A stretch of 61,722 nt of DNA from Chloroflexota bacterium (lineage in GTDB: Bacteria; Chloroflexota; Dormibacteria; CF-121): contig VBHC01000123.1 in the NCBI GenBank assembly GCA_005889535.1, forward strand, positions 1-61,722, given 5' to 3'. A model generated the notes under the pieces. It worked only from the letters and a program-made list of their open reading frames with translations. It searched no databases and was not told where the DNA came from. This document shows positions 26,421 to 34,744 of the stretch, piece after piece. Position 1 is the first letter of the stretch, and every line of letters starts with the position of its first letter. The position numbers were made by a program, and so were the translations under genes.

Positions 26421-27077
26421 CTATCGAGTGATGTTGGTCTTGGCCCTCGCCGCACTGGCTAAGCGCCCGGCGCTGCGCCTGCGCCATAGGACGATACCGC
26501 CAATTCCAGCTGCGATCAGAACCAGCGCCGCGACCTCGGGCAGGAGCTCGATCGGCGACCACGGCGACCGGCCCATCGCCCAGACGGTCAAACCGCTCGG
26601 CATGGTTGAGCATTGGACCTCGCCTTTGCTGCTGTAGCGCGTCGGAGGCAATCCATCATCGGCGCTCCGTGTCAGGTGGGCCCAGAGACCGCCTCTGTTA
26701 GCGTTGGTAAAGGTGACGTCAAGCGAGTTCAGCACGAGATGTTCGTGTTGCCGATGTCGCGCCGCGAAATAGGCCATCAAGTTCTCCCGGTCGTACGCTT
26801 CCGCGTTGAGACGCTGTCCAGGGGCATCCGTTGCATACCAGACAAACTGCTGCTGGGATACGAGTCGGTCCAGTTGGGCGATGTCGCCCCGGTTGAAGGC
26901 ATCAATGAAGCGCTCGACGACCTGGCGGACTCCTTGGGGCGTGCATTGATTTGGAGTACCGGGCGAGCCCGATGCAGCTCCCACCTGGCAACCGGCCAGA
27001 AGGACGAGCTGCGTGCAGCTCGCCACGATTAGCCAGAGACGTCTGCCCATCGCCAGAACGACGCGGGCCTTGCCCAT
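26421..27077 (-). CDS. NTF2-like lipoprotein in cassette Glu-4
   Basis: A 218-residue protein. The lipobox LLAGC marks the mature Cys near residue 30. The domain FIDAFNRGDIAQLDRLV with later FTNANRGGLWAHLTR resembles SnoaL/NTF2-like folds. A C-terminal transmembrane helix with a basic tail (RRRSAGR) follows. It is the only gene between repeat copies 3 and 4. A ligand-binding or scaffold role is possible; no catalytic residues are assignable. Confidence 0.65.
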   Translation of the reverse strand: MGKARVVLAMGRRLWLIVASCTQLVLLAGCQVGAASGSPGTPNQCTPQGVRQVVERFIDAFNRGDIAQLDRLVSQQQFVWYATDAPGQRLNAEAYDRENLMAYFAARHRQHEHLVLNSLDVTFTNANRGGLWAHLTRSADDGLPPTRYSSKGEVQCSTMPSGLTVWAMGRSPWSPIELLPEVAALVLIAAGIGGIVLWRRRSAGRLASAARAKTNITR

Positions 27078-27116
27078 TCCCCTGCGGCGCAGCCTACCCC
27101 ACGCCGACGGCTTACG

Positions 27117-27172
27117 ACGGGTCTTTGGAGACCGGCCAATTCAATTGTTCGATTAGTGTCCGCCACGGGCTA
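27117..27172 (+). repeat. tRNA-Glu 3'-end-like repeat, copy 4
   Basis: A hairpin GGTCT-TTGG-AGACC followed by CCAATTCAATTGTTCGATT and AGTGTCCGCCACGGGCTAC. Nearly the same as copy 2 outside the hairpin loop. It marks the last copy seen; the toxin-antitoxin genes follow. Confidence 0.75.
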
Positions 27173-27230
27173 CTCGCTGAAATCTGAGCGCCACACCGGA
27201 CAGTCAGCATTCGCGATCCGGCCGCAGTAC

Positions 27231-27629
27231 TTAATCGCGGACCTCGCGAAATCCGGCTGCTGTGAAATCGCCGTCAAAAGCCAGCGCTTCCCGGATTCGT
27301 AGCGATCGCATGAGAGCAAAGCTCGTCGCGTCCACGAAGGAATATTCGCGCTCGTCATGACGGCGCAGCCAACGTAGCGCCGCCGTCTCTAAATCGGCAG
27401 ATACAACAACCAGTCGAAGCCGCGGCGACCGGTCGATTGAATCGAGAAAATCAACTGCCGATCGGTGCCCGGCGCGCCGCCGGAGGAATGTCCACGTCTC
27501 CCCGCGGACGTGATTGCTGGTGACCAGTGGCTCCGCGGCGTGGCTTGCCAGAAGGCTTCGTGCCAGGTCGTGAGAATTGTCGCGGCGGTTACGAAGCGCC
27601 ACCCAGAACGACGTATCGACAAAGATCAC
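27231..27629 (-). CDS. PIN-domain toxin (VapC-like)
   Basis: A 132-residue PIN-domain ribonuclease starting at GTG. The N-terminal FVDTSFW gives the first acidic residue, E in RGETW the second, and SFVDATSFALM and FDGDF the remaining ones. VapC toxins cut RNA when freed from their antitoxin. The start overlaps the antitoxin stop by 4 nt, as usual for vapBC operons. Confidence 0.85.
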   Translation of the reverse strand: MIFVDTSFWVALRNRRDNSHDLARSLLASHAAEPLVTSNHVRGETWTFLRRRAGHRSAVDFLDSIDRSPRLRLVVVSADLETAALRWLRRHDEREYSFVDATSFALMRSLRIREALAFDGDFTAAGFREVRD

Positions 27630-27838
27630 CGATAGACGACATCGTCGATCGCGGCGGGCTCGAAGTCATCAGCACCGGCCATCCGTCCGATGGGGTCGGC
27701 CGACAGTGGGGGGAGCGGCTTAAGGCGCTCGCGAACGTAGAGCCGGATCAAAGCGGCCTTCGACGTACGGGCCTCGAGCGCGGCCCTCTCTAGTTCCGCG
27801 TCGACGTCCTCTTCGATCATGATCTGGAGCCGTTTCAT
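27626..27838 (-). CDS. Ribbon-helix-helix antitoxin (VapB-like)
   Basis: About 70 residues from ATG 27838. The N-terminus KRLQIMIEEDVDAELERAA is the ribbon and first helix of a CopG/Arc-like DNA-binding dimer; the acidic C-terminus would wrap the toxin. The farther ATG at 27856 sits inside the operator region and is less likely. An inverted repeat at 27850-27873 is the probable autoregulatory site. Confidence 0.8.
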   Translation of the reverse strand: MKRLQIMIEEDVDAELERAALEARTSKAALIRLYVRERLKPLPPLSADPIGRMAGADDFEPAAIDDVVYR

Positions 27839-27849
27839 GGTTGGAGTAT

Positions 27850-27873
27850 ACATCACTTCTTTGATGTTGATGT
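27850..27873. promoter_or_regulatory. Operator of the toxin-antitoxin operon
   Basis: ACATCA-N6-TGATGT inverted repeat followed by a second direct TGATGT. It overlaps a TATACT -10 box (27850-27845, minus strand) in front of the antitoxin gene, as expected for autorepression. Confidence 0.55.
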
Positions 27874-27956
27874 AAGAATAGGTTCGCGGCTAGATACTCT
27901 TCCTGCGTCGGGGCCTGACCCTTGACTGCCGGATCGCCCTCCTCGATGCTTCGACT

Positions 27957-29561
27957 GTGGGAGGTGCCTCGGGGCGGATAACGGTTCGGGAACGGATCCA
28001 TCCCGAGATCACGGCCACGCTTTTTGCCAACTACCGGTCTTCGGCGGACACGCTGATGGAGCTGATCGACAACGCTTTGGATTCGCGCCGATCTGGAGAG
28101 CCAATGAAGGTGGAGGTCGCCATTCACGGTGAAGGGATCACGGTGATGAGCGAAGGCGGCGAGGGCATGGGGCCGAAGGACCTCGAACGCCGCTATCTCC
28201 GTTGGGGCAAGTCCACCAAGCGCGGCAAGGACCTGCTTGGACAATACGGCCAGGGTGGTAAGGCAGCGATCGGTCATCTCGGCCGTAGCTTCTCGGTCGA
28301 GTCAAGTCGTCCGGGCGACCCTATAGCCTGGCGTTTTACCGACCCAAACTACCGTGACCGGAGCCGACTGAAGACCTACGAGTTGCATGAGGTGGCCAAG
28401 CATGTTGCAGACGATCTTGGCTACGTTCGGATCCGGATCGATGACGTCGATAAGCGGGTCGACTTAAAGCGGGTTGGCCAGCGGCTCGCCGATGCATTTC
28501 GTCTGCTTCTCGAGCGAGGCGATCTCCAGATCATCTTGAACGGGTCGCCGCTAAGGCCAAGGTCGCTCGGGGAAGTCGCACGTAAGGATTTTCGTGTCAG
28601 GGCTGCCGCTACCATCGTTGCTGGCTGGGTCGGAACGGTCGATCCCGCGAAGAGGACCGCCGACTTCGTTCCCGGCGTGCGGTGCTATCGGTTAGGGCGC
28701 CTGGTCAAAGACGGCGAGTTCTTCGGGCACCCAACACCCGCCCAGGAGCCTGGAATGGCGCTGTTGATCGGCGAGGTTGAAATTCCTCGGGTCCCGCTGA
28801 CGATCAACAAGAGCGACTTCGATCGGGACAGCGCACCGTGGGTCGACATCGAGGGTCGACTCCATCGCCTGCTGAAGCCGATCGCGCGGCAGCTCTCGAG
28901 GCAGCCCGAGAGTCCGCCCCCACCATCCGCGGTTAGAGTCGCTCAGCAGGTGCGGCGTTTATTGAGCCAGGCGCTTCGCTGGGCAGACCGCCCTGAACTC
29001 TTCCTAGGCAGCGCTCCAATGCGTCCCCGGATGTCAGCCCCAAGCAATGGTGATCGAGCATCCCAACCGCATCTGCCTGAGGCGGAGCAGCCGCCCCTAT
29101 CACAAAGCGGATCAAATGCTGCATCGAAGCGCCGGGGCTTCGGGGATATCGTCATCAGGCAGCTCGGCCCGGCGATCCGAAGCCAGACCGTTATCAAGGA
29201 TGCAGTCAAAGTCGTCGTGATCAATTCGCAGCATCCCCTCTATCGCGAGCGCAAAGGCGACATCTGGTATCAGCTCGAAACCGCGGCAAGCGAGATATGC
29301 AAATCCATCGAAGGCGTGACCGTCGCCGAATACGAACGCCGGGTCAACGAGATTGTGCTTCTCGCTTTCCGGCGGCCGCCAATCCCAGGCATAGGCCTCA
29401 TCAGCACCATTGCTTCCAAAGAATGTGAACCCCACCACTCCCTTGGGATGGCTGGCAGGTTAGTAGCCAGTCGCTCCATCAATGCGCTCCCGAAGGAGAT
29501 CCGCATGCCCGTTGTGTCGGGAGTACTCCTCAATCATGTGGACCAGGATCCAGCGCAGTGA
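27957..29561 (+). CDS. GHKL ATPase (Hsp90/MORC-like) of unknown role
   Basis: A 534-residue protein starting at GTG. The Bergerat fold is clear: ELIDNALD (N box) near residues 35-42, SEGGEGMG where DxGxG is expected (Asp replaced), and GQYGQGGKAAIG (G2). A transducer-like domain with INKSDFDRD follows, then a Pro-rich linker and a C-terminal helical domain. No histidine-kinase or nuclease domain is seen. It lies in the accessory region beside a toxin-antitoxin pair. The last 34 codons run antisense through the end of the DinB gene, so the original C-terminus may be lost. Confidence 0.7.
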   Translation: MGGASGRITVRERIHPEITATLFANYRSSADTLMELIDNALDSRRSGEPMKVEVAIHGEGITVMSEGGEGMGPKDLERRYLRWGKSTKRGKDLLGQYGQGGKAAIGHLGRSFSVESSRPGDPIAWRFTDPNYRDRSRLKTYELHEVAKHVADDLGYVRIRIDDVDKRVDLKRVGQRLADAFRLLLERGDLQIILNGSPLRPRSLGEVARKDFRVRAAATIVAGWVGTVDPAKRTADFVPGVRCYRLGRLVKDGEFFGHPTPAQEPGMALLIGEVEIPRVPLTINKSDFDRDSAPWVDIEGRLHRLLKPIARQLSRQPESPPPPSAVRVAQQVRRLLSQALRWADRPELFLGSAPMRPRMSAPSNGDRASQPHLPEAEQPPLSQSGSNAASKRRGFGDIVIRQLGPAIRSQTVIKDAVKVVVINSQHPLYRERKGDIWYQLETAASEICKSIEGVTVAEYERRVNEIVLLAFRRPPIPGIGLISTIASKECEPHHSLGMAGRLVASRSINALPKEIRMPVVSGVLLNHVDQDPAQ

Positions 29562-29993
29562 GACGGCTCTTCCGGTACGCTGGCGCCCTTCATCCATAAG
29601 CTGGTGTCGGGCGATGACCTGGCTCGCCAGTTCGCACTCCGATCGCCATGCGGCGAACATATCATCGACATCGGCGCCGTCGATGTCATTGAAGTCGGCA
29701 TCCGGGTCCGCATCGGTCGCGTAGAGGTCGCCAATAACCTCCAGTGCCAGAGTCCGCCGAAACCAACCTCGTTCCACATCAGTCAGATGGCGAATAAGTC
29801 CGAGTAGGCTGAGCGTCGAGGGAGCCGCCGAACGCGTTCGCAGTTGCTCTGGCGTGAGGCCAGCGCACTTCCGCGCCAGCGTCGACCGCTGCCACTCCAG
29901 GAAGGCGACAAGCGTCGCCCGCTCATCGGCCGTGCGCGGGATGTCGTCGTATCGCAGCTCTACGGGTGAAGCCTTCCCCTCGGTCCTGGCCAT
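29460..29993 (-). CDS. DinB/DUF664 family protein
   Basis: About 177 residues from ATG 29993, with GAGAG upstream. The four-helix DinB fold is indicated by LVAFLEWQR, SLLGLIRHLTDVERGWF with the first metal-binding His, and RWILVHMIEEYSRHNGHADLLRE with the two distal His residues. DUF664 members include thiol-dependent transferases in mycothiol-producing bacteria. All three His positions are present. Its end overlaps the GHKL gene by about 100 nt. Confidence 0.8.
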   Translation of the reverse strand: MARTEGKASPVELRYDDIPRTADERATLVAFLEWQRSTLARKCAGLTPEQLRTRSAAPSTLSLLGLIRHLTDVERGWFRRTLALEVIGDLYATDADPDADFNDIDGADVDDMFAAWRSECELASQVIARHQLMDEGRQRTGRAVSLRWILVHMIEEYSRHNGHADLLRERIDGATGY

Positions 29994-30128
29994 CGGGACT
30001 CTCATCAGACAAGGTAACACCAGTGATGATGTTGGCGGCGGCTGCGATGTCCTCAATCGGGGCTTGGTCGAAGATGTCAAGGAAGTCGTCCTGAGAAGGT
30101 CGTCAACGCCCATCTCGTTGCTCAGTCC

Positions 30129-30600
30129 ATGCGGCTAGTCAGGGTCTTCGTCATGGCCGCATTCCTACCCTTGCTGATAGGTGTGGGATTTCTGGTTCTC
30201 ATTAACAGGGGTGCAGGAATCCAAGGCCTGATTGTGCAGCCCGACTGTGTCTATCCCGTCCTTACGACGCCGTGCCAGATTCAGTGGTTGCCACTGAAGG
30301 CCCAAGTCCGGGTCTTCCGTGCCGTTCCTAGACCGGATGGCATCTCTGACCCTGGGCCTCTACTCACGACCGCTGAGGCAGGCCCAGTCAAAATTGGTGG
30401 GATAGCGAGCCAATGCTGGTCACCGTGCGGCCCTGGTCATTCGAGGACATCCGCATCCAAGTGAGAGGCAACCCGGCAGCGATATGTTTGGCAGCAACAG
30501 ATCGCATCGACACCCCAACCGGGCAAGTACCTGTTTCGCAAATCCGGGTCGGGATGATCGTCTGGACACTGGACGCTACAGGCCGCCGGGTGAGCGTTAG
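30129..30600 (+). pseudogene. Truncated, frameshifted gene with Hint-domain start
   Basis: The first frame (30129-30464) encodes a signal-anchor segment and a beta-like domain containing QPDCVYPVLTTPCQIQW. Near 30410 the coding signal shifts to another frame, which reads ICLAATDRIDTPTGQVPV and IRVGMIVWTLDATGRRV. This is the start of a Hint (hedgehog/intein) domain with its initial Cys. The domain stops being recognisable near 30600, where the antisense copper-resistance-like fragment begins. The frames could be two genes, but both look broken. Confidence 0.5.
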
Positions 30601-30867
30601 ACGAACGCCCCAGGGAGTCGCTGGCGTTGGAATGCTCTGGCCGAACGCCCCGAGGTTGCCTACCCCGGTCATGGCCTGCATACCGATCGCTATCCAGAAG
30701 ATCCATTCGTAGCGTTGGGCGACCTCAAGGCGCGCATCGCTGCCACGATTCATTGGCGGCGGGCGCACTGTGAGCCACCAGACCAGCAGGGCTCCGCCGA
30801 GGATTGCCGCCATGCCAACGACGTGCGCCCATCGGATAAGCAGGCTGAGTGGTTCCATGCGCGTCAC
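30600..30867 (-). pseudogene. CopD-like membrane protein fragment
   Basis: The minus-strand frame from 30867 encodes RWAHVVGMAAILGGALLVWW and later WIFWIAIGMQAMTGVGNLGA, as in the first helices of CopD/YcnJ-type membrane proteins. After about 90 residues (near 30600) homology ends and the frame continues antisense to the Hint fragment. The missing helices indicate a truncated gene joined to a second broken gene. Confidence 0.55.
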
Positions 30868-30874
30868 CGTCTAA

Positions 30875-30906
30875 GGGGAAAGGGCGACCCGAGGCCGCCC
30901 TTCCCC
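30875..30906 (-). terminator. Hairpin after the BNR-repeat gene
   Basis: GGGGAA(A)GGGCG pairs with CGCCCTTCCCC around an 8-nt loop: an 11-bp stem with one bulge. It sits 16 nt after the stop of the minus-strand gene. There is no long T tract, so termination is only probable. Confidence 0.45.
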
Positions 30907-30921
30907 AATATGTCGAGAAGC

Positions 30922-32718
30922 CTAGCCCGTTGAGATTGACTGAATATCGGTGTTGCCGAAGTTCATCGGGCAGTCGGTGAGCGGCCATGGCGCTCCGGGA
31001 AGATCGCGGTGCCCAGCGGCGTAGGAGCGCTCGCGATAATCCTGGATCGGGGAGCAGACGGCGGCATTCGCGGCAGAGGTCCAGACGCCGACTCCGTAGG
31101 TGTTCGACGCTGCCGCGTAGACATAATCGCCGACGCGCTCCTGGTACAGATCGTGGCCGGGATAGGTCGCGAGGAGATCGCCTGGCGGCGATTCGTTGAA
31201 CACCGTCGCCCATCCGGCTGGGGCCCCGGTCGATCCGAGAGCCGAACTGACAAACACGCCATGGTACGGTCGCGGCGTGTGGAAGTCGGCGCCCGCCCAC
31301 GGTGCCATATCCGCTTCATAGACGACATACGCGTGCGAACCATCGGGTGCGATGGCGGGCGCGGCGTAGAGCGGCCGATCACCACCTCGTGAAACGGCGG
31401 TCGGAGCACTCCAGGATGCTCCTCCGTTCGTCGAATAGATGAAGTCAGCGACTTCGCCATTCAGCACCGGGGCGTCGGCCCAGGCGTCGACGATCTCGTT
31501 GGTGGCTCCGGCGCCGGTTGGAGCGCCGTTGGCAATGGAGACACTGGGCGACGCGGCGAGATCGGTTCGCGCACCGGCGTAGCCGTCCATCACGCAGCGG
31601 CCCTCGACCGGATCGATGAAGTAGCAGGGGTCTGTAACGTGGGTGATCACGGTGGGCGCGGTCCAATGCAGACCTGCATCGAACGACTTGAACATCACCT
31701 GTGCGCTGTGGGTCGGAAGTCCGGTTATCGCCGGGTTCGCGAACCGCTCCGCGAAGAGGTAGACGATGCCCGTGCTATCCGTCCTGATGGTGCATCCGCT
31801 GTAGCCGAAATCATTGGGTCCACGGCCGTTGGTCGCCGCCGAGGTGACCGACTTTTTGGTCCACGTGCTACCGCCGTCGGCTGAGGAGAAGACTTGAACC
31901 GGCACCGGGGAGTTGCCGTTCTTGTGACTGCCATTGCTTCGGAAATCGTTGGCGCAGATGTAGGTATGCCCAAAGAACGGGCTCGAGGCGGCGTTGTCAG
32001 CCCAGATCTGTTCCTTGTCATAGAAGGAGGTCTGACCCTGTGCACTCGATACGATCACCGGAGCCTTCCAGCTGCTCTTGTTGAGGATGGAGGCTGGCGT
32101 GGGGTTGTCCAGGCGGGAGGCCGCGACGCCGACGAATCCATTGAAGACCGGGTTCGGGAAGGAGAACTCCACCTGGGTACTGAATGCCGTGGTCAGGTTC
32201 GCGTAGTAGACCCGCTCCCCATTGCCCCACGAAAACGTCCCGTCATTGCCGGGAATCGGCCCCACAGCCACCGCAGGGTCGCCGAAGGAGACGAGCTGGT
32301 TCTCGTAATACCAGGGCAGGGTGTGGATCGGGCCGGTGTTGCCTTTGCAGGGTGTCATCGGGTCGCATGCGGCCGTAGTCCAACCCGTGTAGGTAGGCTG
32401 CGTCCAGCTGTGACCTGCATCGAACGAGAAATAGACACCGGAGACGCCGACCCCCGTGGCTCTGTCCAGACATGTGCCACTGTTTACGGCCAGCGGTCGC
32501 GGGCACGCCTGCTCATCGACAAAATCGTTCGAGCCGGCTACCAGGGTATTCGGCGACATCGCGTCCAGGGCAACCGCCGGCTCGTTCTGGTGGTTCTGCG
32601 GGGTGTTCCCCGGCGGGCTGCCGGAGCTGACACGGCTTGATGTCTGAGCGAATGCGCCGGTCGTCGACATCAGGACCGCCGCCATCGACGCCAGCAACGC
32701 ACGCATAGGCTTTCTCAT
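30922..32718 (-). CDS. Secreted BNR-repeat (sialidase-like) protein
   Basis: About 598 residues from ATG 32718, preceded by AGGAGGGAG; the frame to 32820 adds an unlikely extension. A signal peptide ends at AFAQT. Several Asp-box/BNR-like repeats are visible: SFDAGHSWT, SADGGSTW, SFDAGLHWT, STNGGASWS. These mark the blades of a beta-propeller found in sialidases and other secreted proteins. No sialidase RIP motif is clear, so enzyme activity is not claimed. Confidence 0.75.
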   Translation of the reverse strand: MRKPMRALLASMAAVLMSTTGAFAQTSSRVSSGSPPGNTPQNHQNEPAVALDAMSPNTLVAGSNDFVDEQACPRPLAVNSGTCLDRATGVGVSGVYFSFDAGHSWTQPTYTGWTTAACDPMTPCKGNTGPIHTLPWYYENQLVSFGDPAVAVGPIPGNDGTFSWGNGERVYYANLTTAFSTQVEFSFPNPVFNGFVGVAASRLDNPTPASILNKSSWKAPVIVSSAQGQTSFYDKEQIWADNAASSPFFGHTYICANDFRSNGSHKNGNSPVPVQVFSSADGGSTWTKKSVTSAATNGRGPNDFGYSGCTIRTDSTGIVYLFAERFANPAITGLPTHSAQVMFKSFDAGLHWTAPTVITHVTDPCYFIDPVEGRCVMDGYAGARTDLAASPSVSIANGAPTGAGATNEIVDAWADAPVLNGEVADFIYSTNGGASWSAPTAVSRGGDRPLYAAPAIAPDGSHAYVVYEADMAPWAGADFHTPRPYHGVFVSSALGSTGAPAGWATVFNESPPGDLLATYPGHDLYQERVGDYVYAAASNTYGVGVWTSAANAAVCSPIQDYRERSYAAGHRDLPGAPWPLTDCPMNFGNTDIQSISTG

Positions 32719-32954
32719 GAACTCCCTCCTTGTCGCCGGTGGAAAGCTAGGCGGAGCCGCAATCGCGCCCCTGAAAAACTTAGCACGCAGCCGGCTGGTT
32801 GCTGAGAGGCTGAACTGCAAACGCCCTGTCGGGCTCGAGCATCACACAGGCTCGGGTATTGACATCCTGGGCCAGACGCCCAATAGTCGTGGCGTCGGGT
32901 CGGGGGCACCCGCATCAGTCTCGAAGGGCAAACGATCGATAGAAGGAGGGGAAG

Positions 32955-33377
32955 ATGGAACGTTCGCTATACGATCGCCTCGGTGGGATCGATTCGATTA
33001 CCGCCGTCGTCGAAGACTTCAGGGATCGGGTTGCCAGGGATGACCGGATCAATCAGAAGTTCGTCAGAACGGACCTGGGTCGGCTGACGAAGATGCTCAT
33101 CGATCAGGTCTGCCAAGCTGCGGGAGGGCCGTGCACGTACACCGGCCGGACGATGAAGGCGGCCCATGCCGGGATGGGAGTCACGAGCGGCGAGTTCGAC
33201 GCCCTCGTCGCGGATCTCGTAGCGACCCTCAGTCAGTTCAAAGTCGGCAAGACGGAGCAGGGCGAGGTCCTGGGTGTGCTCGGCCCGCTGAAGGCCGACA
33301 TTGTTGAGGTCGATTCGAGCGCGGTCGGAACGCCTCTGCCGCCGACGTACCAGCCGGCGCCGGCGCTCGTCAGGTAG
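32955..33377 (+). CDS. Group 1 truncated hemoglobin
   Basis: A 140-residue protein with GGAGGGG before the [22 protein letters not shown] at the N-terminus is the typical helix A-B start, [23 protein letters not shown] is the E helix region and AAHAGMGVT carries the proximal His. Such proteins bind O2 or NO and help detoxify nitric oxide. The C-terminal 20 residues are Pro-rich and extend beyond the usual end. Confidence 0.9.
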   Translation: MERSLYDRLGGIDSITAVVEDFRDRVARDDRINQKFVRTDLGRLTKMLIDQVCQAAGGPCTYTGRTMKAAHAGMGVTSGEFDALVADLVATLSQFKVGKTEQGEVLGVLGPLKADIVEVDSSAVGTPLPPTYQPAPALVR

Positions 33378-33396
33378 ACGCTCGCCAACCTGGATC

Positions 33397-33765
33397 TCAT
33401 CGCTGAGGGGCGCGGACAAGGCGACGCTGCCTGACGCCGTAGATCGCGACAGCGCCCGCGCCGGTGCCAAGCGCCGCGGCGAGGAGCCCGGCGAGCAGGA
33501 CGAGAACCTGTCCTGTCCCAATGCCATAGGCGATCGCGCCGAGTCCGGGCAACCCGACCAGAGCCACGACCCCTGAGGACAACCACAGGGTTGCGGGCGT
33601 GACCCAGGTGGTACGCAACGATAAGCCGCCCGGCCGGGACCACATCAAGCCCATAAAGAAGTCCGCCAGCGGAAGAAGGCGCTCCTGGGCCGGGTCCAGC
33701 GGGGGAAGATCCTTCGGTACCCGAGTCCAGGGGTAGCTCACGCGGGTGCAACGTCCATCGTCCAC
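33397..33765 (-). CDS. Two-helix membrane protein of unknown function
   Basis: A 122-residue protein with a soluble N-terminal half rich in Pro (DLPPLDPAQERLLPLADF) and two adjacent transmembrane helices (about residues 57-105). It is convergent with the hemoglobin gene. No family recognised. Start choice is uncertain. Confidence 0.5.
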   Translation of the reverse strand: MDDGRCTRVSYPWTRVPKDLPPLDPAQERLLPLADFFMGLMWSRPGGLSLRTTWVTPATLWLSSGVVALVGLPGLGAIAYGIGTGQVLVLLAGLLAAALGTGAGAVAIYGVRQRRLVRAPQR

Positions 33766-33868
33766 CGACCTTCTGCCAGGGGCGGGAGCCGGGCAGCGCT
33801 GAGTAGAAAGGTTAGTACCGGGGAGATTGATTCAAAGCTCGCGGATCCCTAGACTTCCCCAGCACGAA

Positions 33869-34744
33869 ATGCGCCACGCCCTCCGGCTCATCGCCCCAGT
33901 CCTGGCGCTTAGCGTGAGTGCGTGCGGCGCCGCGGCCGCCAGCACGAAACCGATTTCCTCGTCCCATGTCGCTGGGCCGGCAGCGAGCCCGACAGCAACG
34001 CCGGTAGCCTCGGTGACACCCACTTCAACGGCGACCACCGTTGACGCGGCCTCGCTTGCGACCGAGCTTGCCGGGGTGGAGCAGGCGATCCGCATTCCCG
34101 ACACGTCCGCGGAGGAATACGTCGTTCTCGGCCAGCGGCAGCAGCAGGCGTATCACCTGCTCGCCGCGCATGGGGACTGGGTCGCGGCCGTTCTCAATAG
34201 TGTCCCGGCACCGCTGCGGGCCGTCATTCAAGACAACCTGTCGGCCGCCCAACAAATCGATGACCTGAATGGAGCCCGTACGACGCTTCCCCACTGGCGC
34301 ATCATCGCGCCGCCGACCTCGGAGGTCCTGCTGAGCTACTACCGTGAGTCTCAGCAAAGCTCCGGAGTCCAGTGGCAGTATCTGGCCGCCATCAACCTGA
34401 TCGAGACAAACATGGGCCGGATCCAGGGTCTCAGCTCCGCCGGCGCGCAGGGGCCGATGCAGTTCATGCCGGCGACCTGGGCCAGCTACGGCCGCGGCGA
34501 CGTCAACAATCCACGCGACGCCATCCTTGCCGCCGGACGTTACCTGCATGCGCACGGAGCTCCGCAAAACATGACCGGCGCCATCTACGCCTACAACCCG
34601 AGCTGGCTCTACGTCCGAGCCGTCCAGCTCTATGCCAGGCAGATGTTCGACGATGCACATGCTTTTCTCGGCTATTACAACTGGCAGGTCTACGTCCAGA
34701 CGACAAGGGGCGAGGTCCTGCTGCCCGAAGGCTTCACCGGATAA
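33869..34744 (+). CDS. Lipoprotein lytic transglycosylase (SLT domain)
   Basis: About 291 residues from ATG 33869; a TTG at 33827 is possible but adds a non-hydrophobic extension. The signal peptide ends in the lipobox LSVSACG. After a Thr/Pro linker the SLT-type lysozyme fold shows the ES/ET glutamate in NLIETNMGRI, SAGAQGPMQFMPATWASYG and AGRYLHAHGA. It cleaves peptidoglycan glycan strands at the outer face of the membrane. The stop overlaps the convergent hydrolase gene by 11 nt. Confidence 0.85.
   Translation: MRHALRLIAPVLALSVSACGAAAASTKPISSSHVAGPAASPTATPVASVTPTSTATTVDAASLATELAGVEQAIRIPDTSAEEYVVLGQRQQQAYHLLAAHGDWVAAVLNSVPAPLRAVIQDNLSAAQQIDDLNGARTTLPHWRIIAPPTSEVLLSYYRESQQSSGVQWQYLAAINLIETNMGRIQGLSSAGAQGPMQFMPATWASYGRGDVNNPRDAILAAGRYLHAHGAPQNMTGAIYAYNPSWLYVRAVQLYARQMFDDAHAFLGYYNWQVYVQTTRGEVLLPEGFTG

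Noticed and set aside
24870-27172. CRISPR array
   Set aside because: Repeats are hundreds of bases apart, unevenly spaced, and intervals are genes; no cas gene.
24870-27172. Integron cassette array
   Set aside because: The repeats lack attC R'/R'' core sites (GTTRRRY), match tRNA-Glu instead, and no integron integrase is present.
27957-29561. GHKL ATPase as the missing histidine kinase
   Set aside because: No H-box, dimerisation domain or sensor; motifs are Hsp90/MORC-like.
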